The position numbers were made by a program, and so were the translations under genes. DNA of 64,000 nucleotides from JBHOQX01 sp042408595 (GTDB lineage Bacteria > Chloroflexota > Chloroflexia > Chloroflexales > Roseiflexaceae), in assembly GCA_042408595.1 (NCBI GenBank), contig JBHOQX010000024.1:3773-67772 (forward strand). Reading direction: 5' to 3'. The first letter of the stretch is position 1; every line of letters begins with the position of its first letter. Below are positions 51,127 to 59,154 of the stretch, piece by piece. The notes below the pieces were generated by a model. It searched no databases. It was not told the origin of the DNA and was given only the letters and a program-made list of their open reading frames with translations.

Positions 51127-51786
51127 TTATGATCCGTTCGGGTCCAACCCAAGTGACCGCAGCATCGCCTCGGTCACCAGCGAAATCTCGCGCTGGCCAT
51201 CTATTTCGATCAGGTTGCCCTTCTCACGATAGTGTTCGATCAGCGGCATCGTCTGCGCGAAATAGACCGCCAACCGGTGCCGCGCCGTCTCGATGTTGTC
51301 GTCATTCCGCTGATACAGCTTCCCGCCACAATCGTCACAGACATCCGGCCGCTTGGACGGGAAATAGTATATATTATACGTGGAGCCGCATGTTTTGCAA
51401 GTTTGCCGCCCGGCGATCCGCCGCAGCAGGACATCCTGTGGCACGCGCAGGTAGAGGACATAGTCGATCCGCCGCTCGTGCCGGCGCAACTCTGCTTCCA
51501 GCGCGCGGGCCTGCTCACGGGTGCGCGGGAAGCCGTCGAAAATCACGCCGCGCTGGCAGTCATCGCGGCTGATCCGTTCGACGATCATCCGGATGACAAG
51601 CTCATCGGGCACCAACTCACCCCGGTCCATGTACGACTGCGCCAGCATGCCGAGCTCGGTGCCCTGGCGGAGCGCCGCACGGAACAGGTCGCCGCTGGCG
51701 ACATGCACCAGTCCGCTCTTTTCCTCCAGGTACTTCGCCTGTGTGCCCTTGCCGGCTCCGGGCGCGCCGAGAAGGATGATATCCAT
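51127..51786 (-). CDS. adk: Adenylate kinase, zinc-LID type
   Basis: The 219-residue kinase has the P-loop GAPGAGKGT, FDGFPRT, and a long LID with CKTCGST...CDDCGG, a four-Cys zinc knuckle common in Gram-positive-like and thermophilic lineages. It interconverts ATP+AMP and 2 ADP. The ATG at 51786 is the family start. It follows secY by 56 nt, the classic secY-adk pair. Confidence 0.96.
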   Translation of the reverse strand: MDIILLGAPGAGKGTQAKYLEEKSGLVHVASGDLFRAALRQGTELGMLAQSYMDRGELVPDELVIRMIVERISRDDCQRGVIFDGFPRTREQARALEAELRRHERRIDYVLYLRVPQDVLLRRIAGRQTCKTCGSTYNIYYFPSKRPDVCDDCGGKLYQRNDDNIETARHRLAVYFAQTMPLIEHYREKGNLIEIDGQREISLVTEAMLRSLGLDPNGS

Positions 51787-51842
51787 GCGCTCGCTCTTGC
51801 CCTGGCGTGGCGTCATCGCCCGCCACCCACTGCCCCGCCCGA

Positions 51843-53201
51843 TTACCGGTTGATAAACCCTTCGTAGTTCCGCATCACCAGCTGCGCCTCGAGCTGACGC
51901 ATGGTATCGATGGCAACACCGACCACGATCAGCAGCGCCGTCGCGCTCAAGCCGATCTGCACCCGTGTGATCAGTTGCGTGATAAACGGCAGGATCGCCA
52001 CCAACCCCAGGAACAGCGCGCCGACGAGCGTAATCCGGTAGACGACTTTCGTCAGGTACTCTTCCGTCCGCTTGCCGGGCCGCACGCCGGGGATAAACCC
52101 GCCGTTGCGCTGGAGCGTCTCCGGGATGTTCTGCTGGTTGAAGATCACCATCGTGTAAAAATAGGTGAAGCCGACCACCAGCAAGAAGAGCAGTGTCGAG
52201 TACACCAGGCTGCCGCCGGTCTGAACGTTCCCGCCCACCTGCGGGCTGAAGGTCCGGTAGGTGAAGCAGGCCACCTGCGTGAGAACACCGGCATCCGCCG
52301 GGGCCGTGCCGGTCGGGCAGCCGTACGAGGCGATCGTGCCCGGGAAGATGATGATGCTCTGAGCGAAGATCAGCGGGATCATGCCCGCCATGTTCACCTT
52401 GAGCGGGATGTGGCTCGTCTGCCCGCCATACACCCGGTTGCCGCGCATGCGCTTGGCGTATTGCACCGGGATGCGTCGCTGCCCTTCCTGCACCAGCACG
52501 ATGCCGACGATCGTCAGCAGCGCGATCGCCACAAACGCCAGCGTTCCGATCACCTGTTCCGCGCCGACCTGCGCGCCGCTGATCGCCTGATACACCAGCA
52601 CCGGCAGGCGCGACACGATCCCGGCGAAGATGATCACCGAGATGCCGTTGCCGATGCCGCGCTCCTGGATCTGCTCGCCGAGCCAGACCAGCAGCATCGT
52701 CCCGGCGACCATGGTCGTCAGGATCACGAACGTCGGGAAGAAGTTGCCGATGATGTCGAAGGGTGTGCGGAACAGCGGCGTCCCGCCGGCGCGCTCCAGC
52801 GTCAGCGTCTGGCCATAGGCCTGCAGATAGGCCAGCGGCACGGTGAGCCAGAAGGTGATCCGGTTGATCTTCATCCGGCCCTGCTCACCTTCGCGCGAGA
52901 GTTGTTCGAGCGCCGGAATGAGCGGCTGCAGCAACTGCACGATGATCGATGCCGTGATGTACGGATAGACCCCCATGGACGCGACCGAAAGCTGCTGCAG
53001 CGCGCCGCCCGCGAACAGGTTGAGCAACTGCGCCAGCTGGTTGTTCCGCAAGGCCTCGCTCAGCGCCCTGAGCGCGTCCGGGTTGATATTCGGCACCGGA
53101 ATGTGCGCGATCAACCGGAAGATCAGCAGCATCCCGAGCGTAAAGAGGATACGCCGCCGCAAATCCGGCAGTCTGAGCGCCGTTACCACCGATTGAAGCA
53201 T
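51843..53201 (-). CDS. secY: Protein translocase subunit SecY
   Basis: The 452-residue protein has ten membrane helices, the plug helix region, MRGNRVYGGQTSHIPLKVNMAG (near residue 265) and the cytoplasmic loop GFIPGVRPGKRTEEYL. The outward loop after SIIIFPGTIASYG (about 300-335) is lengthened and carries two Cys residues (YGCPTG, VACFTY) that could form a disulfide outside the membrane. GGGAGATCAGGTG precedes the ATG at 53201. It follows rplO by 94 nt. Confidence 0.96.
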   Translation of the reverse strand: MLQSVVTALRLPDLRRRILFTLGMLLIFRLIAHIPVPNINPDALRALSEALRNNQLAQLLNLFAGGALQQLSVASMGVYPYITASIIVQLLQPLIPALEQLSREGEQGRMKINRITFWLTVPLAYLQAYGQTLTLERAGGTPLFRTPFDIIGNFFPTFVILTTMVAGTMLLVWLGEQIQERGIGNGISVIIFAGIVSRLPVLVYQAISGAQVGAEQVIGTLAFVAIALLTIVGIVLVQEGQRRIPVQYAKRMRGNRVYGGQTSHIPLKVNMAGMIPLIFAQSIIIFPGTIASYGCPTGTAPADAGVLTQVACFTYRTFSPQVGGNVQTGGSLVYSTLLFLLVVGFTYFYTMVIFNQQNIPETLQRNGGFIPGVRPGKRTEEYLTKVVYRITLVGALFLGLVAILPFITQLITRVQIGLSATALLIVVGVAIDTMRQLEAQLVMRNYEGFINR

Positions 53202-53295
53202 CACCTGATCTCCCGAACTATCGAACTGCGTGCGGCGTCGTACGTCGCGCTCCGGCCCGGGTGCCGCACCACGCAACACGCGTTGATCGTTCGTA

Positions 53296-53823
53296 CTACC
53301 CTGTCGTTTCCTCGCTCGCCGGCTGGCGGTTGCGCATCGCCGGATTCGGACCGCGGCTGCGGCTGTGCCGCTCCTTCACCCACGGCACCTCGACCACGCT
53401 GCCACCGGCGGCCTCGATCTTCTGGCGCGCGCTGCTGCTGAATTTGTGCGCGTGCACCGTCAGCTTCACCGTCAGGTCGCCGTCGCCGAGCACCTTGATC
53501 GGCCGGTTCTTGCGGAACGTGCCGGTCGCCAGCAGCGCATCGAGCGTCACCGGCTCATCCGCCGGCCAGTCGTTCAACTCTCCGACATTGATGATCTCGT
53601 ATTCGGTCCGCCATTTATTCTTGAACCCGCGGAGGTAGGGCATGCGCCGCACCATGCGGTTCTGGCCGCCTTCGAAGGTGCGGTATGGCCCCGGCCCGGA
53701 GCGCGCCTTCTGGCCCATCATGCCCCGGCCGGCGGTCTTGCCCTTGCCGGAGGCGGTGCCACGACCGACGCGGGTGCGTTCCTTATGGGATCCGGGCGCC
53801 GGCTTGAGATCGTGCAACTTCAT
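53296..53823 (-). CDS. rplO: Ribosomal protein L15
   Basis: The 175-residue protein has the glycine-rich start LHDLKPAPGSHKERTRVGRG and GRGMMGQKARSG, then the L15 fold. The C-terminus is extended by about 25 residues rich in Arg/Asn/Pro (SRSRGPNPAMRNRQPASEE). It is an essential late-assembly protein, placed 3 nt after rpmD. Confidence 0.96.
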   Translation of the reverse strand: MKLHDLKPAPGSHKERTRVGRGTASGKGKTAGRGMMGQKARSGPGPYRTFEGGQNRMVRRMPYLRGFKNKWRTEYEIINVGELNDWPADEPVTLDALLATGTFRKNRPIKVLGDGDLTVKLTVHAHKFSSSARQKIEAAGGSVVEVPWVKERHSRSRGPNPAMRNRQPASEETTG

Positions 53824-53826
53824 GGC

Positions 53827-54357
53827 TTACTGCTCCTTGGCGGACTCAACCCGCCGGCCGGCCTTCAACTCCTCCGTCAGGCGCTTGAAGGCATCCCAGT
53901 CGCCGTCCGCCGCGAGCCGGGCCTGCTCCGGCCAGGTCGTCGGGTCGGCCGGCGCCCGCACCCCCGCTTCATCGAGAAGGGCGGACAGCCGCGCGACATC
54001 CGTTTCGGCCAGTTGACGGTAGGTCGTGATCCCCGCCGCGTTCAGCACGCCGGCGATCTTCGGGCCGATCCCCTCGATCACCTTCAGGTCGTCTTGGGCC
54101 GGCGCGGCCGCGAGCGCCGTGCGGCGCGCGGGCCGTGCCAGCGGCGTCGCGTCCACCGGAGCGGGCGCCGCTGTCTCAGCGACCTCCTCCACCCGCACCA
54201 GGTGCTGCACCTTGAAGATCATGCCGCGCGTCGTCGGCGTATCGTCGCGGACGACGCTGCTGTTGAGCTTGCGCAGCCCGAGCGAGCGGATGGTGTCCTT
54301 CTGGTCCTGGCTATAGCCAATCGCGCTCTTGGCGTAGATGATCCGTAGCTTTGCCAT
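53827..54357 (-). CDS. rpmD: Ribosomal protein L30 fused to a helix-hairpin-helix domain
   Basis: The first 60 residues are a normal L30 (KLRIIYAKSAIGYSQDQK through GMIFKVQHLVRV). Standard L30 ends there. Here an Ala/Pro linker (about 62-88) leads to a second domain of about 85 residues: DDLKVIEGIGPKIAGVLNAA is a classic HhH motif, followed by LAETDVARLSALL and a Trp-containing helical end. Similar HhH tails are known on L21 of alphaproteobacteria. The ATG overlaps the rpsE stop (TGATG), so it is translated in the operon. The role of the tail, in rRNA binding or assembly, is unknown. Confidence 0.9.
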   Translation of the reverse strand: MAKLRIIYAKSAIGYSQDQKDTIRSLGLRKLNSSVVRDDTPTTRGMIFKVQHLVRVEEVAETAAPAPVDATPLARPARRTALAAAPAQDDLKVIEGIGPKIAGVLNAAGITTYRQLAETDVARLSALLDEAGVRAPADPTTWPEQARLAADGDWDAFKRLTEELKAGRRVESAKEQ

Positions 54358-54902
54358 CACTCAGCCCCCTGCGGCTCCGGCGCGCGCCGCACGCGGCGCA
54401 GGTGCAACTCGCGCGGCGTCATCCCGCGCGCACGGGCGACCTCTTCGAGCGATTGCAGTTCCTGAAGCGCCTGGAAGGCCGCCTTGACGACGTTGACCGG
54501 GTTGTTGCTGCCGTAGCGCTTCGACAAAATATCCTTGATACCGGCCGCCTCGACGACCGGGCGCACGCCGCGCCCGGCGATCACCCCGGTGCCCGGCGCC
54601 GCCGGTATGAGCCGTACACGCGACGCCGCGTAGCGTGTCTCGACCTCGTGCGGGATGGTGGTGTTCGTCAACGGCACGCGAATCAGGTTTTTCTTGGCCG
54701 CCTCGACCCCCTTGCGGATAGCCTCGGGCACTTCGGCCGCCTTGCCCAGCCCGACCCCGACGTGCCCCTTGCCATCGCCGACCACCACAACTGTGCTGAA
54801 GCTGAACCGCCGGCCGCCCTTGACAACCTTGGCGACGCGGTTGATCTGCACCACCCGCTCTTCAAGCTCAAGCTCGTCTGGATTGATCCGTGTATTACCC
54901 AC
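54357..54902 (-). CDS. rpsE: Ribosomal protein S5
   Basis: The 181-residue protein has the S5 double-stranded RNA-binding motif VVKGGRRFSFSTVVVVGDG (about residues 27-45) and GTGVIAGRGVRPVVEAAGI. S5 helps decoding accuracy. A 20-residue C-terminal tail is slightly longer than in E. coli. It sits between rplR and rpmD as usual. Confidence 0.97.
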   Translation of the reverse strand: MGNTRINPDELELEERVVQINRVAKVVKGGRRFSFSTVVVVGDGKGHVGVGLGKAAEVPEAIRKGVEAAKKNLIRVPLTNTTIPHEVETRYAASRVRLIPAAPGTGVIAGRGVRPVVEAAGIKDILSKRYGSNNPVNVVKAAFQALQELQSLEEVARARGMTPRELHLRRVRRAPEPQGAE

Positions 54903-54954
54903 GATGCCTCCACGTCGTCTGTCACACGCCCCATGGAGCGGGCGCGGTCGGTGA

Positions 54955-55320
54955 TTAGAACTTCAGCCCTGCCTCGCGCGCCGCGTCCGCCAGCGCCTGG
55001 ACACGCCCGTGATACTTGAACCCGCCGCGGTCGAACACCACCTGCGTAATCCCCGCATCCAGCGCCCGTTGGGCGACCAACTGCCCGACATCCCTCGAGC
55101 GCTCGGTCTTCGTCTTCCCGGCGAGCTTGCCGGACAGCGCTTTGTCCACCGTCGAGGCGGCGGCCAGCGTCCGCCCTGCCGTATCGTCAATCACCTGCGC
55201 GTAGATATGCTGATTGCTGCGAAAGACGGCCAGCCGCGGGCGCCCGGGAGTCCCCTCCACCCGCTTGCGCACCCGCCTGTGCCGGCGCAGCCGCAGTTCT
55301 CGTGGCGATCGCTTCGACAT
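54955..55320 (-). CDS. rplR: Ribosomal protein L18
   Basis: The 121-residue protein starts with a basic RRHRRVRKRVEGTPGRPRLAV and ends with AFDRGGFKYHGRVQALADA-like text (here VFDRGGFKYHGRV). It binds 5S rRNA with L5. It follows rplF by 129 nt. That spacer shows no gene or clear signal. Confidence 0.97.
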   Translation of the reverse strand: MSKRSPRELRLRRHRRVRKRVEGTPGRPRLAVFRSNQHIYAQVIDDTAGRTLAAASTVDKALSGKLAGKTKTERSRDVGQLVAQRALDAGITQVVFDRGGFKYHGRVQALADAAREAGLKF

Positions 55321-55449
55321 TGTCTCATCTCCTGGCGGCAGAGATTGTATCCCCTGCCCGATTCAACTGCTGCGTGATGGATGCTGCAGAATGGACCACC
55401 GCTGAACCTCGTGGTCGATGCGGCCTCCCACATGCATCACGTCGCATTG

Positions 55450-56010
55450 CTACTTGGCCTTGCCGGCCTTGCCGGCCTTGCGCCGCACCCGTTCGCCCTG
55501 GTAGCGAATGCCATACCCCTTGTAGGGCTCCGGCGGGCGCAGCGCACGCAGTTTGGCGGCTTCCTCGCCGACCAACTGCTTGTCGATCCCGCGCACAACC
55601 ACCTGCTGTGGGTCGTTCGCGCTGCGCCGCTCCAGTACCTCGAAGGTCACGCCCTCCGGCGGCGTCACCCGGATCGGGTGCGAAAAGCCGACCTGCAAGA
55701 TGATATTCTTGCCCTCGCGCAAAGCGCGGTAGCCCACGCCCTGGATCTCAAGCACGCGCTGGTAGCCCTCCGTCACGCCGGTGATCATGTTCGCCACCAG
55801 CGAGCGCGTCAGTCCGTGGAGCGCGCGGTCTTGGCGGTCGTCCGATGGGCGGTGCACCGTGAGCACACCGTTTTCCTGCTGAATCGTGATCGCAGCGGGC
55901 ATGCGCTGCTGAAGCGTCCCCTTGGGCCCCTTCACGGTGACCACCCCATCGGCGATAGTGACATCGACGCCTTTGGGCACCGGGATGGGCTTCTTGCCAA
56001 TCCGCGACAT
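55450..56010 (-). CDS. rplF: Ribosomal protein L6
   Basis: The 186-residue protein starts MSRIGKKPIPVPKGVDV and has the second-domain signature PPEPYKGYGIRYQGERVRRK. It supports the factor-binding site of the large subunit. The ATG at 56010 has GGAGAGGAG upstream. It follows rpsH by 19 nt. The tail KAGKAGKAK is short and basic. Confidence 0.97.
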   Translation of the reverse strand: MSRIGKKPIPVPKGVDVTIADGVVTVKGPKGTLQQRMPAAITIQQENGVLTVHRPSDDRQDRALHGLTRSLVANMITGVTEGYQRVLEIQGVGYRALREGKNIILQVGFSHPIRVTPPEGVTFEVLERRSANDPQQVVVRGIDKQLVGEEAAKLRALRPPEPYKGYGIRYQGERVRRKAGKAGKAK

Positions 56011-56029
56011 CGCTCGACTCCTCTCCGGC

Positions 56030-56428
56030 TCACCAGACGTAGCAGAGCACCTCGCCGCCGACGTGCTCGCGCCAGGCATCGTGCCCGGCCATCACGCCTT
56101 TCGGGGTCGAGAGAATGCTCACGCCAAGGCCGCCACGCACCCGCGGAATATCGGCGCGGCCGGTGTAGATGCGCAGCCCGGGCCGGCTCACGCGCCGCAG
56201 GCCATTGATCACCGGCTTGCGATCCGCGGTATATTTGAGTGAAAGAACAAGCGAATTGCTCGGCTTGCCTTCGATGATTTCAAAATCGCGAATAAAACCT
56301 TCCCGCTTCAGAATCTCCGCGATCGCCAGCTTCATCTTCGACGCCGGCATCGCCACGGTCGCATGGCGCGCCATGCTCGCGTTGCGGATACGGGTCAGCA
56401 TATCGCCGATAGGATCGTTCACGCTCAC
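56030..56428 (-). CDS. rpsH: Ribosomal protein S8
   Basis: The 132-residue protein has NDPIGDMLTRIRNA at the start and ILSTPKGVMAGHDA and GGEVLCYVW at the end. A GTG start at 56428 is chosen because AAGGAG lies seven bases upstream; a second GTG two codons later is further from it. S8 binds 16S rRNA and, in other bacteria, its own mRNA. Confidence 0.95.
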   Translation of the reverse strand: MSVNDPIGDMLTRIRNASMARHATVAMPASKMKLAIAEILKREGFIRDFEIIEGKPSNSLVLSLKYTADRKPVINGLRRVSRPGLRIYTGRADIPRVRGGLGVSILSTPKGVMAGHDAWREHVGGEVLCYVW

Positions 56429-56496
56429 TGCGCTTCTCCTTGATGACCAGCGCCTGCCGGCGCTGCCGACGGGCGCACGTCCGCCCAGCCCGGTCC

Positions 56497-56682
56497 CTAC
56501 CAGCTCGACTTCGTCACGCCGGGGATCAACCCCTTGAGCGCGTTCTCGCGGAAGCAGATGCGGCACATCCCGAACCGACGCATGTAGGCGCGCGGGCGAC
56601 CGCACACCTTGCAGCGGTTGTACGCACGCACCCGGAACTTCTGCGGCCGGGCAGCTTTCACGATCAGTGCTTTCCGTGCCAA
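56497..56682 (-). CDS. rpsN: Ribosomal protein S14, zinc type
   Basis: This 61-residue short S14 has a complete zinc set: CKVCGRP and CRICFREN. The start is MARKALIVKAARPQKFRVRA. It is the type found in Gram-positive and Chloroflexota-like lineages, not the longer Cys-free form. It lies between rplE and rpsH. Confidence 0.97.
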   Translation of the reverse strand: MARKALIVKAARPQKFRVRAYNRCKVCGRPRAYMRRFGMCRICFRENALKGLIPGVTKSSW

Positions 56683-56751
56683 GATGGTCTCCTTTTATCC
56701 TTCGAGCTGGTGTGGCCGCCGACGAACAACCTGCCGCGCCGCGCCAGCCAC

Positions 56752-57294
56752 CTAGTCGCGGAACGGCATGCCAAGGCGCTTAAGCAGCGCATACCCTTGC
56801 GCATCGTCCGGCGCCGTCGTCACGATGGCGACCTCCATCCCCCGCAGCTTATCGACTTTGTCGTAGTCGATCTCGGGGAAGATAATCTGCTCGCGCAGGC
56901 CGATGCTGTAGTTGCCCCGCCCGTCGAACGAGCGCCGGCTGAGGCCGCGGAAATCGCGGATGCGGGGCAGCGCCAGGTTCATCAGGCGATCGGCGAACTC
57001 CCACATCCGTCGCCCGCGCAGCGTCACCATCGCGCCGATCGCCATGCCCTGGCGCAGCTTGAAGGCCGCGATCGACTTCTTGGCGCGGGTAATCACCGGC
57101 TTCTGCCCGGTGATCAGCGCCAGGTCGCCCGCCGCTGCTTCAAGCACCTTCGGGTTCTGGATCGCTTCACCAAGGCCGATATTGACAACGATCTTCTCAA
57201 GGCGCGGCACCTGCATCACCGAGGAGTACTGAAACTCCTGCATCAGCGCCGGCACGACTTCCTTCTGATATTTTGTCCGCAGCCGCGATTCCAT
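56752..57294 (-). CDS. rplE: Ribosomal protein L5
   Basis: The 180-residue protein has VPRLEKIVVNIGLGEA, QKPVITRAKKSIAAFKLRQG and FPEIDYDKVDKLRGMEV. It binds 5S rRNA and P-site tRNA. The ATG at 57294 has GGAGAAG just upstream; an in-frame GTG at 57306 would overlap that site. It lies 126 nt after rplX. Confidence 0.97.
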   Translation of the reverse strand: MESRLRTKYQKEVVPALMQEFQYSSVMQVPRLEKIVVNIGLGEAIQNPKVLEAAAGDLALITGQKPVITRAKKSIAAFKLRQGMAIGAMVTLRGRRMWEFADRLMNLALPRIRDFRGLSRRSFDGRGNYSIGLREQIIFPEIDYDKVDKLRGMEVAIVTTAPDDAQGYALLKRLGMPFRD

Positions 57295-57420
57295 TGTCTT
57301 CTCCACAAGGGCTTGGAGGGCTGCGTTGGAGCAGGCGTTCCCTCCGGCCTTGAACTGAATTCACCGATGGCAGCCATGGCGCCTGAGCAGGGGCCGAGGT
57401 CGCCCGACTCATCCGGCCGC

Positions 57421-57753
57421 CTACGCATCCACCACCGCATCGCACGCCTTGCAGTAGCGCACCTTGCGCGGCCGGCCTTTGTGGTCGGTCTCTTCCAGAA
57501 AGCGGTGGCCGGTGCGCGATGCTCGCCCACAGCTCGGGCAGATCAGCATGACTTTGGACACATGCAGCGGCGCCTCGCGCTCGATAATGCCGCCCGGCTT
57601 CCCCGGCCCGCGCGCCTTGGTATGGCGCTTGATCATATTTAGACCCTCGACGATCACGCGCTCCTCGCGCGGGAAGGCCTCGCGAATCTTGCCGCGCTTG
57701 CCCCGATCCTTGCCGGAAAGGACAAGCACTTCATCGCCCGTTTTGACGTGCAT
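57421..57753 (-). CDS. rplX: Ribosomal protein L24, with C-terminal zinc knuckle
   Basis: The 110-residue protein has the KOW motif VKTGDEVLVLSGKDRGKRG near its start and VEGLNMIKRHTK. The C-terminal third adds ICPSCGRASRTG and YCKACDAVV, a four-Cys zinc site found in some bacterial L24 proteins. The ATG at 57753 has TGAGG upstream; a GTG 12 bases earlier is possible. Confidence 0.95.
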   Translation of the reverse strand: MHVKTGDEVLVLSGKDRGKRGKIREAFPREERVIVEGLNMIKRHTKARGPGKPGGIIEREAPLHVSKVMLICPSCGRASRTGHRFLEETDHKGRPRKVRYCKACDAVVDA

Positions 57754-57771
57754 ACCAGTCCTCACAACCTC

Positions 57772-57870
57772 GAAGCCAGAGAAGAGAAGATGGAAGACAG
57801 GTCGCGACTCACCCCTCGCCGATCTGACCGTCCGACCGCCTGACCATCCGGCTTCTCCCCGCCTGGCTTC
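57772..57870. repeat. Spacer rplN-rplX with mirrored word GAAGCCAG
   Basis: GAAGCCAG (57772-57779) and CTGGCTTC (57863-57870) are exact reverse complements at the two ends of the 116-nt spacer. CTGACCGTCCG and CTGACCATCCG recur inside. It is another short-word spacer. Confidence 0.45.
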
Positions 57871-58238
57871 TACAATACCTCGGGGGCCAGCGAGATGATC
57901 CGCATAAAAGCCCTCTCGCGCAGCTCGCGCGCAACCGGACCAAAAATGCGTGTACCGCGTGGGTTGTTGTCTTTCGTGATAATCACCGCGGCATTGTCGT
58001 CGAAGCGGATATGTGAGCCGTCTTCACGGGCATATTCTTTCGCGGTACGCACGATCACCGCGCGAACAACCTCGCCCTTCTTCACGGCGCCGCCCGGCGT
58101 CGCTTCTTTGACCGAGGCGACAATCACATCGCCAACACGGCCATAGCGCACCTTCGAACCGCCCATCACATGAATGCACATGATCTCTTTAGCGCCGGTG
58201 TTATCGGCTACCTTGAGCCGTGTCTGAGGCTGCACCAT
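57870..58238 (-). CDS. rplN: Ribosomal protein L14
   Basis: The 122-residue protein has MVQPQTRLKVADNTGAKEIM and the signature RFDDNAAVIITKDNNPRGTRI, ending in RIISLAPEVL. It lies on the subunit interface. It follows rpsQ by 2 nt, so the two are likely translated together. Confidence 0.98.
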   Translation of the reverse strand: MVQPQTRLKVADNTGAKEIMCIHVMGGSKVRYGRVGDVIVASVKEATPGGAVKKGEVVRAVIVRTAKEYAREDGSHIRFDDNAAVIITKDNNPRGTRIFGPVARELRERAFMRIISLAPEVL

Positions 58239-58240
58239 GG

Positions 58241-58501
58241 CTAGATCTCCTCACCGCGCTTCAGAATTTCGACCACTTCCCAGCGCTTTGTCTTGCTCAG
58301 CGGCCGGGTTTCGCCGATTCGGACGATATCGCCCGACTTGCAGGCGTTTTCCTCGTCGTGAGCATAAAATTTGTGTGTCTTCCGGATCGTCTTACGGTAC
58401 AGCGGGTGCGGCTTCAGGTAATCCACCGCCACAACCACCGTCTTGTTCATCTTGTCGCTGACAACCCGGCCGATCTTGTATGTTCGCCGTGACTCGGACA
58501 T
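58241..58501 (-). CDS. rpsQ: Ribosomal protein S17
   Basis: The 86-residue OB-fold protein has GRVVSDKMNKTVVVAVDYLK and GDIVRIGETRPLSKTKRWEV, both diagnostic. It is a primary 16S rRNA-binding protein. It follows rpmC by 22 nt; the ATG has AGGCGAGGAGAG upstream. Confidence 0.97.
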   Translation of the reverse strand: MSESRRTYKIGRVVSDKMNKTVVVAVDYLKPHPLYRKTIRKTHKFYAHDEENACKSGDIVRIGETRPLSKTKRWEVVEILKRGEEI

Positions 58502-58523
58502 CGTCTACTCTCCTCGCCTGCTG

Positions 58524-58718
58524 CTACAGTCCGAGCTCACGCTCGCGCAGGATCGTCTTGATCTGGGCGATCTCGTGTTTGACAACCCGCGGGCGGCCGG
58601 TCGCCGTGAGCTTGCCGACCGCCTGCTGAAACCGCATGTTAAACAGCTCTTCGTAGCGCTCGTTCAACAACTGCCGGAGCCTGGCATCGTCCATGTTTCG
58701 CAGCTCGCTAGTCTTCAT
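58524..58718 (-). CDS. rpmC: Ribosomal protein L29
   Basis: The 64-residue helical protein has MKTSELRNMDDARLRQLLNE, then EELFNMRFQQAVGKL and the ending KHEIAQIKTILRERE. It sits at the peptide exit. The start overlaps the rplP stop by 4 nt (ATGA), showing translational coupling. Confidence 0.97.
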   Translation of the reverse strand: MKTSELRNMDDARLRQLLNERYEELFNMRFQQAVGKLTATGRPRVVKHEIAQIKTILRERELGL

Positions 58719-59140
58719 GAGGTCGCCTCCACGTCCTCGCGGCCGATCACCTTACACTTGATCGGCATCTTGGCCGCGGCCAGGTGCAGCGCCTCCTGCG
58801 CGACCTCCGGGCGCACACCGGCAAGCTCGAACATCACCCGGCCCGGCTTGACGACCGCGACATAGTGATCGACCGCGCCCTTGCCGGAGCCCATGCGAGT
58901 CTCCGCCGGCTTCTTGGTCATCGGCTTGTCCGGGAAGATCCGGATCCAGACCTTGCCGCCGCGCTTGACATGGTGCGAGATAGCGCGACGCGCCGCCTCG
59001 ATCTGCCGGCTGGTGATCCAGGCCGGTTCGGTCGCCATCAGCCCGAAGTCGCCGAACGCAACGGTGTTGCCACGGTGCGCCAGGCCCCGGATGCGGCCCT
59101 TCTGCTGCTTCCGATACTTGACACGCTTCGGCATCAACAT
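58715..59140 (-). CDS. rplP: Ribosomal protein L16
   Basis: The 141-residue protein has MPKRVKYRKQQKGRIRG, the family ARRAISHHVKRGGKVWIRIF and ETRMGSGKGAVDHYVA. It helps bind A-site tRNA. The ATG at 59140 has AAGGAG eight bases upstream; a second ATG two codons later is an alternative. Confidence 0.97.
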   Translation of the reverse strand: MLMPKRVKYRKQQKGRIRGLAHRGNTVAFGDFGLMATEPAWITSRQIEAARRAISHHVKRGGKVWIRIFPDKPMTKKPAETRMGSGKGAVDHYVAVVKPGRVMFELAGVRPEVAQEALHLAAAKMPIKCKVIGREDVEATS

Positions 59141-59154
59141 AGTCGTCGCTCCTT

